From Terriglobales bacterium (lineage in GTDB: Bacteria; Acidobacteriota; Terriglobia; Terriglobales; Gp1-AA117): a stretch of DNA of 5,050 nt. The translations under genes and the position numbers were made by a program. This document shows, one piece after another, positions 1 to 5,050 of the stretch. Within the stretch, counting starts at the first letter, position 1. Each line of letters begins with the position of its first letter. The stretch covers positions 1-5,050 of the forward strand of contig JASLFF010000439.1 of NCBI GenBank assembly GCA_030150795.1, in the 5' to 3' direction. Below the pieces are notes generated by a model that was given only the letters and a program-made list of their open reading frames with translations, did no database searches and was not told where the DNA came from.

Positions 1-997
1 CGAGACCTGGTAGAGTGTGCATGGAAGGATAAGGAGCGGACCAGCCAGCGACCGAATCCTGCGCAACCGAGTCATTGGTTTGACCAACAAGCTTTTTAAG
101 TTGCGACTGCAGTTCCGCCATGCGGGCCTTGAGCGTGCGCACACGAACATTATCGTCAGAATAAAGCTGTTGCAGTCCCTTTAGCTCGGTTTCACTGGCG
201 ATGAGTTCGCCTTGCATATGGGCGGCGGCATCCATCACGGCGCGACCTTCATTTTGAGGATCGACCATGGAATTTTTGCTGGTGAACTGGCTCAGGGTCG
301 CAGAGGCGCGAGCCAAATCCTGCTTCGCAGTAGCAAGCCGTTCTTCAAGAAACTGGCGTTCGCGGTGAGCCGAGGAAGTATTGAGATCCACGGCCAGCCG
401 GTTCAATTCGTCAACATAAGCATTGGCAATCTGCGCGGCCATCTTTGGCTCATAGTCAGTGACGGTGAGCGTGATCACCCCGCTCTTTTTGTCTTCTTCA
501 ATATCAGTGAACCTGACAAGCTTTTTGCGTGCTTCAAAGTAGGTGCTTTTGCGGTAGCGGGCGCGCAGATCGAAGCGGTTGATGAGGCGGTCCTGAACGG
601 TACGGCTCTTTAGGACTTCAACATAAAATGCGCCGGGCGTCTTGGCTCCCAGCAGGCTGGCAGCATCCAGGCCGAAGCCCGTACTTGAATTGTCACTACC
701 GAGGGCCTTGCTCAGCAGGCCCATCATGGAACTGCTGCCGCTGCTGGTGGAGTTTTCTCCGGGAACAAATCTCACGGCGGATTTGTAATGCGATGGAACG
801 AGGAAAGCAAAAACAATAGAGGCGATGAGAGTTTTCCACGTTACTCCCCAGAGGAACCGACGCGACCGCCAAAGCACCCAGAGTTTTTCGCCTTTTCGAT
901 CATCAGGTTCTGGTGGAGCGGGCGAGTATCGCTTCTCCAACTCCGGATGGATGGAGGGGGCGTAAATGGGTACGGTGGCCTGGCCCCTAGTTTCCAC
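1..997 (-). CDS. Wzz/GNVR chain-length determinant protein, 3' end cut by window
   Basis: Inner-membrane polysaccharide co-polymerase expected to set polymer chain length and contact the exporter. 332 residues are visible and the frame is open to the window edge. The start is GTG at 997-995: an in-frame TGA lies two codons upstream, a GGAG lies 8 bases upstream, and no ATG occurs before residue 91. Seen: a Pro-rich charged cytoplasmic tail (1-49); first membrane helix about 50-68; the Wzz periplasmic entry (HYKSAVRFVPG); a Ser/Gly-rich insert (82-123) with MMGLLSKALG; a conserved helix VLKSRTVQDRLINRFDL; an alpha/beta portion (TDIEEDKKSGVITLTVTD) followed by a helix (AAQIANAYVDELNRL); then a long coiled coil (about 208-305). 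The end reads APYPSMHTLPGL, the Pro-rich segment that precedes the second membrane helix in this family. That helix, and whether a tyrosine kinase domain follows, lies outside the window. No kinase Walker motif is visible. The family call is strong because order, spacing and context all agree. Confidence 0.92.
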   Translation of the reverse strand, partial: METRGQATVPIYAPSIHPELEKRYSPAPPEPDDRKGEKLWVLWRSRRFLWGVTWKTLIASIVFAFLVPSHYKSAVRFVPGENSTSSGSSSMMGLLSKALGSDNSSTGFGLDAASLLGAKTPGAFYVEVLKSRTVQDRLINRFDLRARYRKSTYFEARKKLVRFTDIEEDKKSGVITLTVTDYEPKMAAQIANAYVDELNRLAVDLNTSSAHRERQFLEERLATAKQDLARASATLSQFTSKNSMVDPQNEGRAVMDAAAHMQGELIASETELKGLQQLYSDDNVRVRTLKARMAELQSQLKKLVGQTNDSVAQDSVAGWSAPYPSMHTLPGL

Positions 998-3461
998 GTT
1001 TCAAGCTCCAATGCGGCCAATATGTTAATTGAAACGAGGCGGTGAAATCATTCTGTTTTTTGCCGGCGCTCAAGAGCGGGAAATTCCAATACTCATATTG
1101 CAAGAAACTCGAAAGGGAGAGTTTAGGGGTCAAAGCCCATTCTGATTTGATATATAGGTCCCTAAGATTTCCGCCTTCGAGAAACATGCTGTCGGCAATT
1201 TCACTGCGGTAACCGAACTGGACCGTTTTGTTTGAGGCAACCCAGTATGTGCTACTGGCGCGCAAAGAAATTCCCTGCCGGCCCACAGTAGCATCGCCAA
1301 TGATAAAGCCCTTATTTGTATAGCCATCCAGGTAACGGTCATTCCAATAGAAGAAGCCTCCTTCCGGCGTTTGGATCAAACCGGGAAGGTTGGTGTAAGA
1401 AGCTTCAACGCGCATATCCAGATGCGGTACGCCGGGCACCTGAGAAAGATAGAGTCCGGGGGTATGGGCAGCACGGCGCGGGTAGCCGATGGGCGAAATT
1501 TCATCCTCGACAAAAGAATCCTCAAAAAGGGTCAGCCACTTCCTAAACCCGGGGATCCGATAGGTGAAATCGAAGGTGGAACGCCGGTCACCAGGGTCGC
1601 TGCCGCGGCCAGTGGAGTTGCCAGTAGAAAATAAGGAATGTTTGACAGATGAGGCAGTAATGGGAAAATCAGGGCCGCCAAACACGCCGGTCCGACCCAC
1701 GCCAAATTCAAAGTTGGGTGTCGGCTTGAAATTGACCTTGAAACCATTAACCATCGGTTGCTTGGGGAGAGTCCGACCGAAAGAAAACACTTCTCCAATC
1801 GTTGGATCCTGAGTATTTCCCCAATGCGCGCCGGTCATTTTTCCCACCCAGTACTCGGTGCGGAATGGCCCCAGCAGCTTGCCCAGAATACCTGGAAACT
1901 TCGATGGGTGAGTCTGGTCAACCCGCAACATATAAAGAGGCTCAGCGTTGTTGCTCCAGAGAAAAGGGTCCTGTGTGGGACTCAGCCACAGAGTCTGCTT
2001 ACCGAATGAGGTCTGCCAGCCTTTAATGTTCAGAGAAATAGAAGCATCGATCAATCGGAACTGATTAAAAGCAGGAATGGCTGAAGCCGGCTGTGGGCCT
2101 TTGAAATCAGTGACTTGAATAGCATCCTGTACTGCTTGCGAATACCCAGCGGCTGCAGGAGCGTGTTCATACTCACCCGTAACAGAGAATGCAAGCGCGC
2201 CAGCAACGCCGCTGGAAGAGAACCCGGCCAATCCGTTGGTGCCACGCTGGAAGGGCCGTCCGTTATCGTTCACGATGGTCTGGCCGAAGTGATAACTATC
2301 GGTGAGAGGAGGGCCGGAAATGGTCGTGGTGCGAGCGTACACGGAATCCAGCCTGATGTTGTCAGTGTCTTCGTCCTTAAAGTGCGTAGCAAATTCGCGC
2401 TCTAGTGACGAGTAAATCAGGTACGCTTCGTCAGGATTGGACGCATCGACCTCGCCGGATATTTCTTCAAGGAGGCGGCTGCATTCACTCCGCGTCCAAG
2501 GCCTGAGCCCAACGATTCCGCTGTGGAGCACTCCCAAAGCGGCAAGGCGGTCAAAAGCGGGATACACCCAGCTATCAATGGGAACGTATGGTGAACCGCG
2601 CTCTGCGTGAGGGAACCCTTCAGGGCCAGGGTCGCGGACAAACTTTCCGTAACCTGCGCCTGGCAATTCCGGATCGTGGTGCGATTTATACGCTTGCCAA
2701 CCAATCAGCCATCCCATGGCGCTGCCCACTACTACGTCGCTGGGAAAATGGTCACGGCCGGCTACGCGGGCGGCGCTAATGGTTGTTGCAATCCCGTAGA
2801 AAAAAATCTTGGAGACTGGGCCAGGATATTCATGCGCCAAAACGCTGGCAGTGGACCAGGCAAGCAAGGCATGCACCGAAGGAAATGAAGAGTTGGAAAT
2901 TGAACTGCTATTGAGAAACTCGCCTTGATGGTTGCCATCATCGGGGCGGGCCCGTTGCGTGACTGCCTTTAAAACCTCACCCACCACTAGCGCATTGGTA
3001 GCAGCCTCAACAGAAAGAATACCCGCTTCTTTTTTATGTTCATCGCCAGTGTATTTGCCCAGTAAATATAAAGAGCCACTCCCGCCAAGCATCAGGGCTA
3101 TGCCTCCGTTAGAGACGGTGCTGGCATGCTTCCCCAGCGAACTGGTTCCTGAGATCCGCGATGAAAGCTCCGCATCGGCATTAATGAGACCAGCGCTCAC
3201 ACCAGTGAGCGGGACAAGCCAATTCAAATCCTCAATACGGACTTTAAAAGGACTAGTCCAGATAGTTTTCTGGTCATGCGCAAGGTTGCGCAGGAATTTA
3301 ACAGGATTGTCGCTGGCATAGTGAGCGTCGTCACTCTGTATGACCGGCGTGGGCGTTGGTGTTGGCGATGAAGACGACGCCGCAGTGTTACTCGACTGCC
3401 CCCAAGCTGCCGAAGCTGCGAAGAAAATGACTGGTAAAAGAGCAAGCCTGCAATTTCCCAT
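987..3461 (-). CDS. PAP2 phosphatase-Wzi capsule assembly fusion protein
   Basis: An 824-residue exported protein with two recognisable parts. Residues 1-21 are a signal peptide with probable cleavage at AWG|QSS, followed by a Ser-rich PTPTPTP linker. Residues about 82-259 carry the three PAP2 acid-phosphatase motifs: K165-x6-R172-P173, then P194-S195-V196-H197 (a PSxH variant of PSGH), then R232-x5-H238-x3-D242, set among hydrophobic helices. Residues about 292-824 match the Wzi capsule-assembly family, beginning with a PIDSWVYPAFDRLAALG-type segment and continuing as many alternating strands with aromatic girdles, as expected of an outer-membrane beta barrel. Wzi in enteric bacteria lacks the phosphatase part and is about 480 residues. 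Start choice: ATG at 3461 puts the signal peptide at the very N terminus; an in-frame TTG at 3470 would add three residues and cannot be excluded. The gene begins 22 bases after the SLBB gene and overlaps the Wzz gene by 11. Inferred role: surface attachment of polymer plus dephosphorylation of a lipid phosphate or pyrophosphate; the substrate is not shown by sequence. Confidence 0.9.
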   Translation of the reverse strand: MGNCRLALLPVIFFAASAAWGQSSNTAASSSSPTPTPTPVIQSDDAHYASDNPVKFLRNLAHDQKTIWTSPFKVRIEDLNWLVPLTGVSAGLINADAELSSRISGTSSLGKHASTVSNGGIALMLGGSGSLYLLGKYTGDEHKKEAGILSVEAATNALVVGEVLKAVTQRARPDDGNHQGEFLNSSSISNSSFPSVHALLAWSTASVLAHEYPGPVSKIFFYGIATTISAARVAGRDHFPSDVVVGSAMGWLIGWQAYKSHHDPELPGAGYGKFVRDPGPEGFPHAERGSPYVPIDSWVYPAFDRLAALGVLHSGIVGLRPWTRSECSRLLEEISGEVDASNPDEAYLIYSSLEREFATHFKDEDTDNIRLDSVYARTTTISGPPLTDSYHFGQTIVNDNGRPFQRGTNGLAGFSSSGVAGALAFSVTGEYEHAPAAAGYSQAVQDAIQVTDFKGPQPASAIPAFNQFRLIDASISLNIKGWQTSFGKQTLWLSPTQDPFLWSNNAEPLYMLRVDQTHPSKFPGILGKLLGPFRTEYWVGKMTGAHWGNTQDPTIGEVFSFGRTLPKQPMVNGFKVNFKPTPNFEFGVGRTGVFGGPDFPITASSVKHSLFSTGNSTGRGSDPGDRRSTFDFTYRIPGFRKWLTLFEDSFVEDEISPIGYPRRAAHTPGLYLSQVPGVPHLDMRVEASYTNLPGLIQTPEGGFFYWNDRYLDGYTNKGFIIGDATVGRQGISLRASSTYWVASNKTVQFGYRSEIADSMFLEGGNLRDLYIKSEWALTPKLSLSSFLQYEYWNFPLLSAGKKQNDFTASFQLTYWPHWSLKRGN
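1006..1009 (-). promoter_or_regulatory. Shine-Dalgarno GGAG for the Wzz-like gene
   Basis: GGAG on the minus strand, 8 bases before GTG at 997 and inside the last codons of the PAP2-Wzi gene. Together with the in-frame TGA two codons upstream of the GTG it decides the start. The overlap suggests that ribosomes finishing the upstream gene feed initiation here. Confidence 0.7.
3345..3365 (-). repeat. Pro-Thr repeat linker after the signal peptide
   Basis: Encodes PTPTPTP, preceded by a run of serines, just downstream of the predicted signal peptidase site of the PAP2-Wzi protein. Such Pro/Thr linkers are usually extended and flexible and would space the phosphatase domain from the mature N terminus. 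The DNA is an imperfect 6-base repeat (CCA ACA / CCA ACG / CCC ACG). Confidence 0.75.
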
Positions 3462-3470
3462 TCGGATCAA

Positions 3471-3473
3471 CTC
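3471..3473 (-). promoter_or_regulatory. Weak ribosome binding site for the PAP2-Wzi gene
   Basis: Only a GAG core is present, 9 bases before ATG at 3461. A GAAAG at 3481-3477 sits 6 bases before the alternative TTG at 3470. Neither is strong, so translation may depend on coupling to the SLBB gene ending at 3484. The ATG is preferred because it gives a compact signal peptide. Confidence 0.4.
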
Positions 3474-3483
3474 AATCTTTCGG

Positions 3484-5050
3484 TTAGAAAGTCCTGATCA
3501 CACTCACGGCCACGGCAGCGCCGGAAAGCAATGAAATCGTCTGGCTTAAGTTTTTGAAAATTCCCGCGCCCGCTCCCTTCTCAGGAACGAACACGGTGTC
3601 TCCGGCTTGCAGGGTTGTTCCCAAAACATTGCCGGACCACCAATCGCCGGAGCCGCGGCCCACCACTGTTCCATTGGCGCGGACGACGAATATCTCTTTT
3701 TTATTGGCGAGAGAGGTTGGCCCGCCCGCTTGCTTGAGATACCAGCCAGCGTGTTTCCCAGAGCTGAACGTAATGGCGATAGGGTTATAAACCTGGCCTG
3801 CCACCATAACAAATGTTGGCCGCTTGGGAATATAAAGCGTATCGCCTGCGCGGACTTCCACGTCGGCCTGCGTGCCCTCCCACTTTTCAATCTGAGAGGT
3901 GACGTGAATCGAGAGACGCCCGTTAGGCTGAAGCTGTTTCAATTTGGCAAGCAGCTGCTGGCGTTCGCGCTCCTGAGCTAAAGCGGTGCTGTTCCGCGAC
4001 GATGACGATGAAGAAGACGAAGATCCGGTTGAACCGGGCGCGCCAATCGCCTGCCCCTGAATCTGAGTCACCATCTCCTCGCGGCTTTTGGCTGCGGCCT
4101 CGCGAACCTGTGCTCGATCCAGAATGGCAGCATAAGGATACGCTTCACTGGAGAAGCCGCCTGCACGCTTCAGGATGGAGCTGAGATGCTCGCCGCGCTG
4201 AATGCCATAACGACCCGGGTGCGTTACTTCACCTGTGACAGAGACAGCACCGCCGATATCGTTCCAACCGCCGATCTGCCGGATTGTAAGAACATCTCCG
4301 GGTTTCAGAAGAACATCTGTATCGGCTTCGCCAGCCAGAGCCCGACCGATAGGAATATCCCGATGGTCCAGATCAACATGGTCGCCATCAATCACGGAAT
4401 AGCTGGTGAGATCCGCTGCCTGCTGATAGGCAGAGCGCTTAAAGCCCCCAGCCATACGCAGAAGATCGGCTGCCGTCATTTTTTCCGACAGCGGATACTC
4501 GCCGGGGCGCATGACTTCACCAAAGATTGAAACTTTGGGCCCATCCGTTTCATAACGACCAAAAATGCGGACGGTATCGAAAGGCTCCAGGCTGGGAGCC
4601 TCTGCTTTTTTCGAAAGAACGTCAGGGAGGTTAAAAGGAATTACAAACGGCGTGAAATCGGGGGGATGCAAACGAACGATTTCAGCGCGGTCTGCAGGTT
4701 CAGGCAAAAGATCGTCATAAGAAGAGATGAGATCGGTGACTTTCTCGCCGTCTTTATAAGAGAACTTTCCCGGACGGAAGACGTGCCCTTCAAGGTAAAC
4801 GGCGCGATTGCTGTACGGAAGAATGGGAAGGACGGTTACGATGTCACCATCTTGTATGCGGAACCGTTTAAATGCGTCATCGGCAGCCTGAATTCCAGCC
4901 GCGCCAGACACGTTGACGCTCATCATCTCTTTACGCTCGTGCGCCTGAACGCGCTCAACTCTGATCCGGCTCAATTCTCCCGTAACCGGAACGCCGCCGG
5001 CCAAGTCAAGGATCTGATCCAGCGTTTGCTCCTTTCGCAGCTCGTAAATA
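3484..5050 (-). CDS. Multi-SLBB polysaccharide export protein (Wza-like), 5' end cut by window
   Basis: Probable outer-membrane channel protein that exports capsule or exopolysaccharide. The reading frame stays open to the window edge (521 residues visible, TAA at 3486-3484). The TTG at 5004 lies inside an SLBB core (TLDQILDLAGG) and is not the true start. Seen in visible-residue numbering: a partial SLBB unit at 1-35; further units at about 84-128 (EGHVFRPGKF), 173-220 (FGEVMRPGEY) and 269-315 (TGEVTHPGRY); and a divergent last unit at 413-458 (AGQVYNPIAI). Several share a later AGG motif. Short segments of the type 'PGD + hydrophobic strand' (DGDIVTVLP, PGDVLTIRQ, AGDTLYIPK, AGDTVFVPE) punctuate the units. 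A nine-serine run (343-351) and a charged helix (about 356-373) separate units four and five. Residues 494-519 form a hydrophobic or amphipathic helix ending VIRTF, comparable in position to the Wza C-terminal helix that crosses the outer membrane. The N-terminal Poly_export domain and signal peptide would lie outside the window. The family call is firm; the exact polymer is unknown. Confidence 0.93.
   Translation of the reverse strand, partial: IYELRKEQTLDQILDLAGGVPVTGELSRIRVERVQAHERKEMMSVNVSGAAGIQAADDAFKRFRIQDGDIVTVLPILPYSNRAVYLEGHVFRPGKFSYKDGEKVTDLISSYDDLLPEPADRAEIVRLHPPDFTPFVIPFNLPDVLSKKAEAPSLEPFDTVRIFGRYETDGPKVSIFGEVMRPGEYPLSEKMTAADLLRMAGGFKRSAYQQAADLTSYSVIDGDHVDLDHRDIPIGRALAGEADTDVLLKPGDVLTIRQIGGWNDIGGAVSVTGEVTHPGRYGIQRGEHLSSILKRAGGFSSEAYPYAAILDRAQVREAAAKSREEMVTQIQGQAIGAPGSTGSSSSSSSSSRNSTALAQERERQQLLAKLKQLQPNGRLSIHVTSQIEKWEGTQADVEVRAGDTLYIPKRPTFVMVAGQVYNPIAITFSSGKHAGWYLKQAGGPTSLANKKEIFVVRANGTVVGRGSGDWWSGNVLGTTLQAGDTVFVPEKGAGAGIFKNLSQTISLLSGAAVAVSVIRTF
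3997..4023 (-). repeat. Nine-serine tract in the SLBB protein
   Basis: Nine consecutive serine codons of mixed TCN type (tct, tcg, tca) encode a flexible linker between the fourth and fifth SLBB units. The codons are not identical, so this is selected or tolerated low complexity rather than a pure triplet expansion. A charged, Gln/Leu-rich helix follows directly (ALAQERERQQLLAKLKQL), suggesting a hinge plus coiled coil. Confidence 0.85.

Noticed and set aside
212..613. Plus-strand open frame of 133 codons
   Set aside because: It is the antisense shadow of the Wzz-like gene, whose minus-strand frame is continuous here and matches a known family; the plus-strand product resembles nothing known.
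2932..3321. Plus-strand open frame of 129 codons
   Set aside because: Antisense to the N-terminal PAP2 domain coding region, where the minus-strand protein has all catalytic motifs.
3345..3385. GT/GC-rich short repeats on the plus strand as a possible regulatory repeat or phase-variation tract
   Set aside because: They are imperfect and simply encode the Ser and Pro-Thr linker of the PAP2-Wzi protein; the 6-base unit would not shift the reading frame.
3477..3491. Perfect 5-base inverted repeat (CTTTC / GAAAG, 5-base loop) across the SLBB stop codon
   Set aside because: Stem too short and AT-rich, no U-tract after it, and the next gene starts within 20 bases, so it is unlikely to be a terminator.
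3607..3981. Plus-strand open frame of 124 codons, with other long frames around 3546-4530
   Set aside because: Shadows of the SLBB gene; the minus-strand frame shows repeated SLBB motifs throughout.
5002..5004. TTG at 5004 as the start of the SLBB gene
   Set aside because: The same frame is open to the window edge and the preceding codons encode the first half of an SLBB core (LRKEQTLDQILD), so the gene begins outside the window.

Overview
The window is a fully packed, single-direction piece of a cell-surface polysaccharide (capsule/exopolysaccharide) export operon. All three genes lie on the minus strand, so transcription runs from high to low coordinates. Two genes are cut by the window edges. 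No gap longer than 22 bases is left between genes. I see no RNA gene, mobile element, CRISPR array, promoter or convincing terminator.

Layout in transcription order: (1) 5050-3484, the C-terminal 521 residues of a multi-SLBB outer-membrane polysaccharide export protein (Wza-like; start beyond the window). (2) About 3461-987, an 824-residue fusion with a signal peptide, a PAP2-type phosphatase domain and a Wzi capsule-assembly beta-barrel domain. (3) 997-1, the first 332 residues of a Wzz-like chain-length determinant (polysaccharide co-polymerase; end beyond the window). It starts with GTG inside the last codons of gene 2. The 22-base gap and the 11-base overlap indicate one transcript and probable translational coupling.

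How they would work together (inference from family knowledge): in a Wzx/Wzy-type pathway the Wzz protein in the inner membrane sets chain length and contacts the export channel. The SLBB protein carries the polymer across the periplasm and outer membrane. The Wzi domain helps attach or organise polymer at the surface. The PAP2 domain may remove phosphate from a lipid such as the undecaprenyl pyrophosphate released by polymerisation. No glycosyltransferase, flippase, polymerase or tyrosine kinase is visible here.

Organism: a Gram-negative (diderm) bacterium, because outer-membrane export and barrel proteins are present. Base composition is near balanced to slightly GC-rich by eye. The large multi-SLBB exporter, the PAP2-Wzi fusion and the Wzz with a long Ser/Gly-rich insert after its first membrane helix resemble what I recall from Acidobacteriota (Terriglobia), but this is a moderate-confidence guess. 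The most unusual item is the PAP2-Wzi fusion; I do not see a wholly unknown system.
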